A stretch of DNA of 6,793 nt from an uncultured Bacteroides sp. (GTDB lineage Bacteria; Bacteroidota; Bacteroidia; Bacteroidales; UBA11471). Below, in pieces: positions 1 to 6,554 of the stretch (position 1 is its first letter; each line of letters opens with the position of its first letter). The notes under the pieces were generated by a model. The model was not told where the DNA came from. It worked only from the letters and a program-made list of their open reading frames with translations, and ran no database searches. The stretch lies in NCBI GenBank assembly GCA_905210875.1, contig CAJLYN010000117.1, positions 1-6,793 on the forward strand, given 5' to 3'. A program made the translations under genes and the position numbers.

Positions 1-2113
1 GGCTGCCACACTGAGGACACACGTCGAGCGACTCCTGAGCATCTTCGTATCCGCACTCCATGCAGCGGTTGCGGTTGTGATTGACCGACCCGTAGCCGAT
101 GTCGTACTTGTCCATCAAGTCGACAATATCCATGATGGCCTGCGGGTTGTGCGTCGCATCGCCGTCGATTTCGACATAAAAGATATGTCCGCCACGGGTC
201 AGGTCGTGATACGGGGCTTCGACCTCGGCTTTATGCTTGGGGCTGCACCGGTAATAGACCGGCACATGGTTGGAATTGGTGTAATACTCCCTGTCGGTAA
301 CGCCGGGAATTACGCCGAACTCCTTACGGTCCTTGGCCGTGAATTTACCCGACAGGCCCTCGGCCGGTGTAGCCAGAATACTGTAATTGTGATGGTAGCG
401 CTCGGAAAACTCATTGGCACGGTCGCGCATATAGGTAATGATGCGCAACCCCAGCGCTTGCGCTGCGGCATCTTCGCCGTGATGCTTGCCGGTAAGTGCC
501 ACCAGCGCTTCGGCCAAACCGATGAAACCGATACCCAGCGTGCCCTGGTTGATGACAGGAGCTATCGTATCGTCGGGGCGGAGATTTTCGCAACCGGTCC
601 ACAACATGGTCATCAACAGCGGGAACTGCTTGGCGAAAGTGGTCTTCTGGAAGTTGTAACGGTCGTCCAGCTGGCGGGCAGCCACTTCGAGTATCTCGTC
701 GAGCTTGGCCAGGAAAGCATTGACCCGCGCCTCGTGGTTCTCTATCGACATGCACTCGATAGCGATTCGCGGCAGATTGACGGTCGTAAACGAGAGATTG
801 CCTCGTCCGATGGAGGTCTTCTCTCCGAAACGGTTCTCAAAAACCCGTGTGCGGCACCCCATCGTTGCCACCTCGTAGCGGTATCTCTCGGGGTCGTCGG
901 CTCGCCACGACTCATGCCGGTTGAAGGGGGCATCAAGGTTGAGGAAGTTGGGGAAAAATCGCCGCGCCGTCACCCGACAGGCATAGCAGTACAGGTCGTA
1001 ATTGCGATCGGTAGGCAGGTAGCTCACCCCGCGCTTCTTTTTCCATATCTGAATAGGGAAAATGGCCGTCGAACCGTTACCCACCCCTTCGTAGGTGCTG
1101 ATGAGTATCTCGCGTATGATACAACGTCCCTCGGCCGAGGTATCGGTGCCATAGTTGATAGAGCTGAACACGACCTGGTTTCCGCCACGCGAATGTATGG
1201 CATTCATGTTGTGTATAAAGGCCTCCATCGACTGATGCACCCGTCGCACCGTACGGTTGATGGACTGCTGCTTGATGCGTTCCTCTCCCGTCAGGCCTTC
1301 GAGCGACTTGTAAAGATAATCGTCGATAGGCGCCTGGTAGAGGTGGGAATAGTCGGCCTCCATAAACTGCTCCATGACCTTTATCTCCTCGATATAGCTG
1401 AGCCGCACATAGGGAGCCAGGTAGAAGTCAAAGGCCGGAATCGCCTGTCCGCCGTGCATCTCGTTCTGCGCCGTCTCCATGGAGATACAGCCCAGAATAC
1501 TGGCCGTCTCGATGCGCTTGGCGGGACGAGCCTCGCCATGGCCGGCACAGAAGCCGTGGGCAAGAATCTTGTCGAGCGGATGCTGTACACATGTGAGGCT
1601 CTTGGTCGGATAGTAATCCTTATCGTGAATGTGAATGTATCCGCTACGCACGGCATCTCTTGCCTCTTCGCTCAACAGATAGTCGTCGACAAAAGGCTTG
1701 GTCGTCTCGCTGGCAAACTTCATCATCATACCGGCCGGCGTATCGGCATTCATATTGGCGTTTTCGCGGGTAATATCGTTTGACTTGGCATTGATGATAT
1801 CAAGAAAAATCTCCCGGGTCTTGGCCTTGCGGGCAATGCTGCGCTGGTTGCGATAGGCAATGTACTGCTTGGCCACCTCCTTGCGGGGACTCTTCATCAG
1901 CTCCATCTCTACCCAGTTCTGTATCTCTTCGACACTCATCTGCTCCCGACCGTTGCAGGCAATACGGTCGGTGATTTTCCGTATCAGCGGCTCGTCTTCG
2001 CCCTTCTCGGTGTGAAGCATCGCTTTACGAATGGCCGCCATGATTTTTTCCTCGTTGAAGCCGACAATACGTCCGTCGCGCTTAATGATGGTCTGTATCA
2101 TATTTGTTTGCAT
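1..2113 (-). CDS. nrdD: Anaerobic (class III) ribonucleoside-triphosphate reductase NrdD, 3' end cut by window edge
   Basis: This enzyme reduces ribonucleoside triphosphates to deoxyribonucleotides in the cytoplasm without oxygen, using a glycyl radical made by the activase NrdG. The frame is open without a stop for 704 codons. Residues about 5-95 form an ATP-cone (IIKRDGRIVGFNEEKI near the start, then MSVEEIQNWVEMELMK and QYIAYRNQR), the allosteric nucleotide-binding domain. The core shows C209 (LGCISME), HGGQ at 220-223, the family-typical GNQVVFSSINYGT around 311-323, the conserved MGCRT motif with C420, and FTTVNLPRIAIE further on. The C-terminal zinc site is visible as C684, C687, C699 and C702. 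The window ends two residues later, so the RxCGY glycyl-radical loop expected some 20 residues on is not seen. I chose the ATG at 2113; an in-frame ATG at 2101 is also possible. No strong Shine-Dalgarno sequence is present. A cobalamin riboswitch lies in the leader. nrdG would be expected downstream, outside the window. Confidence 0.97.
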   Translation of the reverse strand, partial: MQTNMIQTIIKRDGRIVGFNEEKIMAAIRKAMLHTEKGEDEPLIRKITDRIACNGREQMSVEEIQNWVEMELMKSPRKEVAKQYIAYRNQRSIARKAKTREIFLDIINAKSNDITRENANMNADTPAGMMMKFASETTKPFVDDYLLSEEARDAVRSGYIHIHDKDYYPTKSLTCVQHPLDKILAHGFCAGHGEARPAKRIETASILGCISMETAQNEMHGGQAIPAFDFYLAPYVRLSYIEEIKVMEQFMEADYSHLYQAPIDDYLYKSLEGLTGEERIKQQSINRTVRRVHQSMEAFIHNMNAIHSRGGNQVVFSSINYGTDTSAEGRCIIREILISTYEGVGNGSTAIFPIQIWKKKRGVSYLPTDRNYDLYCYACRVTARRFFPNFLNLDAPFNRHESWRADDPERYRYEVATMGCRTRVFENRFGEKTSIGRGNLSFTTVNLPRIAIECMSIENHEARVNAFLAKLDEILEVAARQLDDRYNFQKTTFAKQFPLLMTMLWTGCENLRPDDTIAPVINQGTLGIGFIGLAEALVALTGKHHGEDAAAQALGLRIITYMRDRANEFSERYHHNYSILATPAEGLSGKFTAKDRKEFGVIPGVTDREYYTNSNHVPVYYRCSPKHKAEVEAPYHDLTRGGHIFYVEIDGDATHNPQAIMDIVDLMDKYDIGYGSVNHNRNRCMECGYEDAQESLDVCPQCGS

Positions 2114-2234
2114 TAAAAGGGTTGGTTACAGCACAACAAATGCAACAGGAAGAAAATGAATGGTGAAGGGAAATACACGAGAAATGACTTGTCCGTGTTG
2201 TCCGTGCTTTCGTCCCGAAGCATTTTTTACAACT
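2114..2234 (-). promoter_or_regulatory. Probable expression platform between the B12 riboswitch and nrdD
   Basis: About 120 bases of untranslated leader separate the riboswitch closing stem from the nrdD start. I see no stem followed by a U-run, so a classical intrinsic terminator is not evident. A small hairpin (TGCTT/AAGCA, with extra CG pairs) lies at 2205-2222. Just after it in transcript order is a perfect tandem repeat of CACGGACAA (2206 to 2189). The junction of the repeat reads ACACGG, which is the exact complement of CCGTGT in the 3' arm of the closing stem (2243-2238). GTTGT just after that stem can likewise pair with ACAAC in the repeat. Such pairings could form when cobalamin is absent. 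That control mechanism is inference. Confidence 0.5.
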
Positions 2235-2419
2235 TGCACACGGCAGGTCTTCTGACTCGTTCCATCTGTTGCGCCTTCCCAGTCCGTCGGGGCTTGGACC
2301 AGTGGCATTCTTGAACAGACCTTTATTCGGAACTTACAGCTACGGGGATAGTTCCTGACTTTCACAGGATTCCCTTTTAATCTCATTTTCTTTCACAAGG
2401 AAAACAAGAACCGAATGCA
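2235..2419 (-). ncRNA. Cobalamin (B12) riboswitch aptamer in the nrdD leader
   Basis: Read on the minus strand, this segment carries the hallmark blocks of the cobalamin riboswitch in the right order: AAAGGGAATCC then GTGAAAGTC and CCCCGTAGCTGTAA (2378 down to 2334), the B12 box GCCACTGG (2306-2299), GACTGGGAAGGC, and the closing block AGTCAGAAGACCTGCC (2257-2242). The ends form a closing stem, TGCATTCGG (2419-2411) against CCGTGTGCA (2243-2235), with one mismatch and one G-T pair. The 5' end falls within a few bases of the transcription start predicted from the promoter at 2423-2454. In this family, adenosylcobalamin or a related corrinoid usually represses the downstream gene. Here that gene is nrdD, whose enzyme does not use B12. 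Confidence 0.95.
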
Positions 2420-2422
2420 CCG

Positions 2423-2454
2423 CAAAGATACAAACAAGGAAATTTGCGCGCAAG
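2423..2454 (-). promoter_or_regulatory. Bacteroidota-type promoter for the nrdD transcript
   Basis: The minus strand shows TATCTTTG at 2430-2423, an exact match to the Bacteroidota -7 element TAnnTTTG. CTTG lies at 2454-2451, one mismatch from the -33 TTTG, with a spacing of exactly 20 bases. Transcription would start around 2416-2418, right at the 5' arm of the riboswitch, leaving a leader of about 300 bases. Confidence 0.75.
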
Positions 2455-2702
2455 TTTTTCTATAAAAAGTTTTCCAAATCGGAAAACTTCTAAACAGAAC
2501 CACGACACACAAATTTAGAGAAAAATAAAATTAACAACCTGAATAACAATAAATAATAGAATATATGAAAGTATTTGTAGATGTTAAAATAGAAAACTTC
2601 ATATTTTTACATGGACTTAAAAATAGAAAAACACACTCCACACCTCCACCATTCTAACACTCACAAATAAACAACAAAGAAAAGAATCTATCCCCGTAAG
2701 AA
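2431..2702. other. AT-rich intergenic stretch between the lipid kinase gene and the nrdD promoter
   Basis: I find no coding region here that looks real. Base composition shifts strongly towards A and T compared with the flanking genes, especially 2500-2640. It contains the -33 part of the nrdD promoter at its left end and an inverted repeat at 2467-2489, listed separately. A looser inverted repeat (ATATGAA at 2563-2569, TTCATAT at 2598-2604) may be chance in such AT-rich DNA. No further promoter, RNA gene or mobile element was recognised. Confidence 0.6.
2467..2489 (-). terminator. Inverted repeat, possible terminator or operator upstream of the nrdD promoter
   Basis: AAGTTTTCC (2467-2475) and GGAAAACTT (2481-2489) are perfect 9-base inverted arms around a 5-base loop. 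On the minus strand the second arm runs into a short T-run (CTTTTTATA), which fits a weak intrinsic terminator for transcription coming from the lipid kinase gene, whose stop is about 210 bases upstream. The repeat also ends about 13 bases before the -33 element of the nrdD promoter, a position where an activator could bind. The stem is AT-rich, so either reading is tentative. Confidence 0.4.
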
Positions 2703-3668
2703 TCAGATATCCAACTCGTGCTTTATCGTATCGACCACGTCGAAAACCAGCGATTGAATAGGAGCAATCCGTGACTTGTGAAGCTCTTCACGAGGTACAA
2801 GCACTCTCAATCCCCCCTTGATACATTGAATGTCGATGCGTTCCGACATCTCCACTGGTTCACCATCAAGATGCATTACTCCTTCGCGTTCACGGGTTAT
2901 CGTCAGAGCCGGTGTCTCAAAGGTCTTCACATTGGGACTGACACTAATCCACTTGGTAAACAACTGCACGGCCATGGGCAATACATCTATCGGGGTAACC
3001 GGGAACATTATCGTCACATCTATTTTACCGTCGTGCAGACTGGCCCTTGGTGTGATATAGGCATTATTACCATATTGCGAGGCATTGCCACAAGCAACAA
3101 TAAAGGCCTTCTCTTGTATGACGCCATCAGGAGTCTCTATGCGGTAAACCTCATTCTTATAAGTAAGATACTCTTCTATGGCTTTCTTTATGTAGGTCAT
3201 CTTGCCCCGATGCTTGTCTTCGGCAAACTTCTTGCTCACCCAGGCATCAAATCCCATGCCACAGGTGCAAAAAAACGGACGCTCATTGGCTTTGCAGTAA
3301 TCAATATTGTCGACCACAGCCTCGTTAAGCATCTGCAAGGCACGTTCGGGATTAAGAGGAATGCCCAAATGCCGGGCCAATCCGTTTCCCGACCCTACGG
3401 GCACAATTCCCAATGCCGTATCGGTATGGACCAGTGACCGGGCTATCTCGTTGCAGGTACCGTCACCTCCGACCGATACCACACAATCAAATCCCTCTTC
3501 AACAGCCTGGCGGGTAAGTTCTACCGCATGACCCGCGTATTGAGTGAAAACAATTTCGGGAGCAAAGAGCTTCTTGTCGATGGTCTTATCTACCCACACC
3601 GGCACATTCTCCTTTGAGTGCGTACCCGAAATCGGATTGACGACAAACAATATTTTCTTTTGCTCCAT
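2703..3668 (-). CDS. Diacylglycerol/lipid kinase family protein (YegS/BmrU-like)
   Basis: This 321-residue protein belongs to the diacylglycerol kinase catalytic family, which transfers phosphate from ATP to diacylglycerol or related lipids at the inner face of the membrane. The N-terminal nucleotide-binding part shows NPISG (11-15), the signature GGDGT (67-71) followed by NE (73-74), and GSGNGLARHLGIP (92-104). The C-terminal beta-sandwich part has GMGFDA (137-142), HDGKIDV (212-218) and LDGEP (267-271), the conserved acidic segments of YegS-type kinases. There is no signal peptide or membrane helix, and the length is normal for the family. The ATG at 3668 directly precedes the usual KKILFVVNP strand. 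It is transcribed alone from a promoter about 30 bases upstream, divergent from the DUF308 gene. The actual lipid substrate cannot be told from the sequence. Confidence 0.93.
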   Translation of the reverse strand: MEQKKILFVVNPISGTHSKENVPVWVDKTIDKKLFAPEIVFTQYAGHAVELTRQAVEEGFDCVVSVGGDGTCNEIARSLVHTDTALGIVPVGSGNGLARHLGIPLNPERALQMLNEAVVDNIDYCKANERPFFCTCGMGFDAWVSKKFAEDKHRGKMTYIKKAIEEYLTYKNEVYRIETPDGVIQEKAFIVACGNASQYGNNAYITPRASLHDGKIDVTIMFPVTPIDVLPMAVQLFTKWISVSPNVKTFETPALTITREREGVMHLDGEPVEMSERIDIQCIKGGLRVLVPREELHKSRIAPIQSLVFDVVDTIKHELDI

Positions 3669-3697
3669 ACCAAAAGTCCATGACAGGATTTGTGCAA

Positions 3698-3732
3698 CAA
3701 AGATAACCCAAAAATCAACTTCTCACAACAAA
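3698..3732 (-). promoter_or_regulatory. Bacteroidota-type promoter for the lipid kinase gene
   Basis: The -7 element TATCTTTG (3705-3698) matches TAnnTTTG exactly. Upstream, TTTGTTG (3732-3726) offers GTTG at a 20-base spacing or TTTG at 23 bases for the -33 box. The predicted start near 3692 gives a leader of about 23 bases. Confidence 0.65.
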
Positions 3733-3776
3733 TTATGCCACACCTCCTCATAACGATATTATTTTTGAGAATAAAT

Positions 3777-3807
3777 AGTTCTTTTCAACACCAAAGAGCT
3801 ATCTTTG
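3777..3807 (+). promoter_or_regulatory. Bacteroidota-type promoter for the DUF308 gene
   Basis: TATCTTTG at 3800-3807 matches the -7 element TAnnTTTG exactly. The -33 region is weak: GTTC ends about 18 bases upstream and no proper TTTG sits at 19-21 bases. The predicted start near 3813 leaves a leader of about 20 bases before the ATG at 3835. Its -7 box lies about 95 bases from that of the divergent lipid kinase promoter. Confidence 0.6.
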
Positions 3808-3834
3808 TTATATTAAAAAACAGATACGACTCGT

Positions 3835-4350
3835 ATGGATACACTTTTCAAGAACCCCATTGTTCGCAACCTGCTGGCCATTGCATTGGGGGTAACGGTT
3901 ATTATCAATCCCCAACTTGGGCCCAACATTATCATCATGCTCATAGGGGCCACACTGGCTCTGCCGGCCCTCCTGGCCATCATCGGATATTTTACCTACA
4001 AACATAGCGATCGGCCTCTACCCGGCTATGTGCTGGCCGAGAGTATTGGTGCACTGCTTATAGGTATATGGATGCTGCTGCAACCGACATTTTTCAACGC
4101 CATTATCTTGATTGCACTAGGCATAATACTCCTCCTTGCCGGAATTTCCCAAATCATATCTCTGATACGTGCAGGGCAGGCAATGCCTATTCCGGGCGGC
4201 ATGTATATCGTCCCGATATTCATCTCTATGGCTGGAATATTCTTGCTATTCAAACCGATGGGAACCCTTTCGCTCATCATGATTCTGTTCGGTATATCTA
4301 TGGTCATCTACGGCATATCCGACATGGTTCGCTACTACAAGTTTCGCTGA
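3835..4350 (+). CDS. DUF308 / HdeD-like six-helix membrane protein
   Basis: This 171-residue, very hydrophobic protein has about six membrane helices (roughly residues 9-25, 30-53, 64-83, 87-111, 121-139 and 143-163) with short loops, and matches the DUF308/HdeD family pattern. Three similar units can be seen, each with a proline-containing turn followed by a Gly-rich helix: INPQLGPNIIIMLIGATLAL, LQPTFFNAIILIALGIILLL and FKPMGTLSLIMILFGISMVI. This points to internal triplication of a two-helix hairpin. HdeD in E. coli is linked to acid resistance at high cell density; whether this protein shares that role is unknown. No catalytic residues are visible. The gene stands alone with its own promoter and a strong terminator. 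No Shine-Dalgarno sequence precedes the ATG, in keeping with Bacteroidota. Confidence 0.88.
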   Translation: MDTLFKNPIVRNLLAIALGVTVIINPQLGPNIIIMLIGATLALPALLAIIGYFTYKHSDRPLPGYVLAESIGALLIGIWMLLQPTFFNAIILIALGIILLLAGISQIISLIRAGQAMPIPGGMYIVPIFISMAGIFLLFKPMGTLSLIMILFGISMVIYGISDMVRYYKFR

Positions 4351-4368
4351 TATTTGACAGACACAAAG

Positions 4369-4400
4369 AACGGCGACTCCTGACCGGAGTCGCCGTTTTC
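4369..4400 (+). terminator. Strong intrinsic terminator between convergent genes
   Basis: A perfect 12-base stem, AACGGCGACTCC (4369-4380) and GGAGTCGCCGTT (4386-4397), surrounds a 5-base loop and runs into TTTTC on the plus strand, 18 bases after the DUF308 stop. On the minus strand it is followed by TTCTTTG, so it can probably also end the convergent DUF5606 transcript. Confidence 0.92.
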
Positions 4401-4432
4401 TTATCTTAGAATCGTCCGTTACTGGATTAATC

Positions 4433-4843
4433 TTATTCAGCCTTTTCCTCTTCTTCCACTGCAAAATCGGTGATACCCGACTTTACCAGCAGATTGTACC
4501 ACGAGATGAGTTTGCTTATATCATTGGGATATACCCGCTCACGGTCAAAGTTGGGCAACACTTCGGCAAAATAGCTACGCAAAGTCTCCTTGTCGGCCTT
4601 GGGCGAAACCGAAGCGACAGCACCGTTTTCTTTCTGTTTGACGCTTTCAAGTACCTTATAAAGAGGCTCCTCTCCGCTCTCGGTGTACATGGCGATATCG
4701 CCCAGCGAAGTTACCTTGTCATGACTGTATGCCAAGGTGCGTTTTCCACTCGTCAGGTCTTCGACAATCAAAGCGCCTTTGGCCTGCGAAACCAATTTGA
4801 AAAGTCCGGGTCGGCCCGATATAGATAAAATTTTCTTCAACAT
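4433..4843 (-). CDS. DUF5606 family protein of Bacteroidota, function unknown
   Basis: This 136-residue soluble protein starts MLKKILSISGRPGLFKLVSQ and matches what I know of the DUF5606 family, widespread in Bacteroidota and uncharacterised. The N-terminal part (about 1-55) looks like a small beta-rich domain with GRPGLFKLV and GALIVEDL strands. The middle and C-terminal parts (about 85-125) are probably helical, with FAEVLPNFDRERVY and ISKLISWYNLLVKSG. It ends in a short acidic tail, EEEEKAE. No membrane segment, signal peptide or catalytic motif is visible. A longer in-frame start at 4903 exists, but it would lie upstream of the predicted transcription start and overlap the promoter, so I chose the ATG at 4843. 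It follows coaE on the same strand but has its own promoter in the 93-base gap. Confidence 0.88.
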   Translation of the reverse strand: MLKKILSISGRPGLFKLVSQAKGALIVEDLTSGKRTLAYSHDKVTSLGDIAMYTESGEEPLYKVLESVKQKENGAVASVSPKADKETLRSYFAEVLPNFDRERVYPNDISKLISWYNLLVKSGITDFAVEEEEKAE

Positions 4844-4872
4844 AGTCGTACGTATTTTTGGTATTAGTGATA

Positions 4873-4904
4873 CAAAAGTAATATACATTCCCGATATAAT
4901 CAAA
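4873..4904 (-). promoter_or_regulatory. Consensus Bacteroidota promoter for the DUF5606 gene
   Basis: TTTG (4904-4901), 20 bases of spacer, then TACTTTTG (4880-4873) match both the -33 and the -7 (TAnnTTTG) elements exactly. The expected start near 4867 gives a leader of about 23 bases. The promoter lies wholly in the gap after the coaE stop and decides against the longer reading frame beginning at 4903. Confidence 0.8.
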
Positions 4905-4936
4905 CCAAAGTTCCGGTTTGACGGAGCAAAACATTC

Positions 4937-5515
4937 TCACGCAAGGGAGGAAAGGGCTTTAAAAATTTGAGGGATAAGCGGTTTTTCTCCGTCATTCAAG
5001 ATAACGGCCGAAGCATATTTTTCTTTTTCAGCTTCGTCCATCTGAGCACGGATGCGCGACATGGCCTCTTCGGGCGAACAGTGATTCCGGGCAACAATGC
5101 GATTTACCCGCACCGCTTCGGGGGCTGTTACCAACCATATCTCATCGACGGTATCGGAAAAACCGGCTTCAAGCAATATCGCCGACTCTATAAAAAGCAG
5201 GGGTTCCTCGCAGTGCTGCTGACACCACCCGGCAAAGTCTTCTTTTACGGCCGGATGCACAATGGCATTCAATCGCCTTAATGCCGAATCGTCGGCAAAC
5301 ACCACCTCGGCCAGCCGTCTGCGATTCAAGATGCCACTGCTACAAATGTCCTGCCCAAACGCATCGGATAATTGTTTCTGCATGGAAACGGAACTATCCA
5401 TCAGAGCTTTGGCTCGTTCGTCACTGTCGTAAACCAGGTAACCCAAGATGCGCAAGAATCGACTCACAACCGATTTTCCGCTACCTATCCCACCTGTAAT
5501 GCCAACTCTCTTCAT
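4937..5515 (-). CDS. coaE: Dephospho-CoA kinase CoaE
   Basis: CoaE phosphorylates the 3'-hydroxyl of the ribose of dephospho-CoA with ATP, the last step of coenzyme A synthesis, in the cytoplasm. The 192-residue protein has the expected length (about 190-210). It shows the P-loop GGIGSGKS (8-15), the acidic motif YDSDERAK (29-36) whose D32 lines up with the family's catalytic aspartate, IVHP (85-88), the LFIESAILLEAG stretch (107-118), the lid-region arginines in VRVNRIVARN (135-144) and SRIRAQM (153-159), and ILNDG (172-176), the counterpart of the usual I-x-N-x-G end motif. The ATG at 5515 is six bases after the stop of the YbbR-like gene, with GAGAGGG overlapping the junction, so the two are probably cotranscribed and translationally coupled. 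Confidence 0.97.
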   Translation of the reverse strand: MKRVGITGGIGSGKSVVSRFLRILGYLVYDSDERAKALMDSSVSMQKQLSDAFGQDICSSGILNRRRLAEVVFADDSALRRLNAIVHPAVKEDFAGWCQQHCEEPLLFIESAILLEAGFSDTVDEIWLVTAPEAVRVNRIVARNHCSPEEAMSRIRAQMDEAEKEKYASAVILNDGEKPLIPQIFKALSSLA

Positions 5516-5521
5516 ACCCTC

Positions 5522-6529
5522 TCAATGTTTCTGTTCCAATATGTATTCAACACTATCGGGCACAACAGTCACATAATAAGCTGCACCGGGGGTTCTGACT
5601 ATTTTCACCGCTAATTTCTCCGGAGCCTGTCGGGTTGCCGCATAATCGACCGCAACAGTGATGTCTTCGGCCGATATTTGCGAAAATCGGCTCACCGGCA
5701 CCATACAATCGACCCGTACTGTTGCGGGAAAAGTAAGGAGGGATATTTGCCGGGGCAGGTTCATAACCGAAACCGGCACCGATATCGACTTGGACGTCAA
5801 CTCTTCAACTGGAATTGTGAGCGACACTTTATCGGGGACTATCTTTACACCTTCTATACGACGCAAGGGTACCGTCTGCGTCAACGACCGGGTGAGGTCT
5901 TTGATAACAAACGAGTCGGTCTCAACTTCGGTGACAGTATGAAGCAAATAGTCCGGTGCATAGACTTGCACCGAATCTACATCGGATTGTATCTTTCCAC
6001 TGATAATACATTGCGGCACAGTCTTGACCGAACCTTTTATCTGCACTTTGACCTTCTTTCCGGCAGCTTGTGTATAATATACCGCCAAGGTGTCGAGCGA
6101 AACCGATGTGAGGTTGGTCGTATTGCGAAGATTTTTGGTTACCAGGTTTTTTATCTCTTCCGAAGTAAGAATAAATGCATTCCTATCGTTGGCATATTGT
6201 CTGAAATCGACTTCCAAAGCTGGTATTCCTTCAAGGCTATAATTCATGAGTACGGCACCCTCATCTCGCAAATGCACGGTAACCGACGTCGGGAGATCGC
6301 ACGTGATAATGGTATTATCGGGTATATTGGTATACTTGATAGGTATGCGATACACGGTATTCATATCTTCACCCAACGACTGCATCATCCAGAAAAGAAA
6401 CGAAAGTGCGACAAACATCAAGAAAGTCAGAATATCCTTGCTCCGCTCACTCTGCAAACGCCTCTTCACCCCCCCGAGCTTCTGCCGAAGAAAGGCTTTT
6501 ATTCTTAACCCTTTTTTCTTTTCTGCCAT
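5522..6529 (-). CDS. YbbR/CdaR-like protein, membrane anchored
   Basis: This 335-residue protein begins with a basic cytoplasmic segment (K/R-rich, 1-31), followed by one membrane helix (about 32-52, DILTFLMFVALSFLFWMMQS). The rest is an extracytoplasmic region of beta-rich YbbR-type repeats: about 58-155 (YRIPIKYTNIPDN), about 158-245 (KVQIKGSV up to SLTIPVEE) and about 248-335 (SISVPVSVMNLPRQ up to VEYILEQ). In Firmicutes the related CdaR controls the diadenylate cyclase CdaA. No cyclase gene is visible here, so that role cannot be assumed. In Bacteroidota YbbR-like genes are commonly found next to coaE, as here. An AGAAGG stretch about 7 bases before the ATG at 6529 is one of the few Shine-Dalgarno-like sites in the window. 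The call is firm for the family and open for the function. Confidence 0.88.
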   Translation of the reverse strand: MAEKKKGLRIKAFLRQKLGGVKRRLQSERSKDILTFLMFVALSFLFWMMQSLGEDMNTVYRIPIKYTNIPDNTIITCDLPTSVTVHLRDEGAVLMNYSLEGIPALEVDFRQYANDRNAFILTSEEIKNLVTKNLRNTTNLTSVSLDTLAVYYTQAAGKKVKVQIKGSVKTVPQCIISGKIQSDVDSVQVYAPDYLLHTVTEVETDSFVIKDLTRSLTQTVPLRRIEGVKIVPDKVSLTIPVEELTSKSISVPVSVMNLPRQISLLTFPATVRVDCMVPVSRFSQISAEDITVAVDYAATRQAPEKLAVKIVRTPGAAYYVTVVPDSVEYILEQKH

Positions 6530-6554
6530 TTTCTACCTTCTTGTATTTGGGGTA

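Noticed and set aside
77..1783. A 568-codon open reading frame on the plus strand
   Set aside because: It is in exact codon register antisense to nrdD. It exists because nrdD residues 112-679 happen to use no TTA, CTA or TCA codons. Its translation resembles no family, while the minus strand has every NrdD motif.
2126..2386. An 86-codon open reading frame on the minus strand
   Set aside because: It lies inside the cobalamin riboswitch and nrdD leader, whose conserved bases are explained by RNA structure. The protein has no recognisable features.
2563..2604. Inverted repeat ATATGAA ... TTCATAT in the intergenic gap
   Set aside because: The arms are short, very AT-rich and far apart (28 bases), as expected by chance in this composition, with no T-run placed to make a terminator.
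2680..2710. Direct repeat GATTCTT at the end of the lipid kinase gene (minus strand)
   Set aside because: Two 7-base copies about 16 bases apart are well within chance, and no attachment site or mobile element is associated.
4844..4903. A 20-codon N-terminal extension of the DUF5606 protein
   Set aside because: It would cover the consensus promoter at 4873-4904 and begin upstream of the predicted transcript start. Family members begin at MLKKIL.
5678..6508. A 276-codon open reading frame on the plus strand
   Set aside because: It is antisense to the YbbR-like gene, has no family features, and lacks a promoter of the type seen for the other genes.
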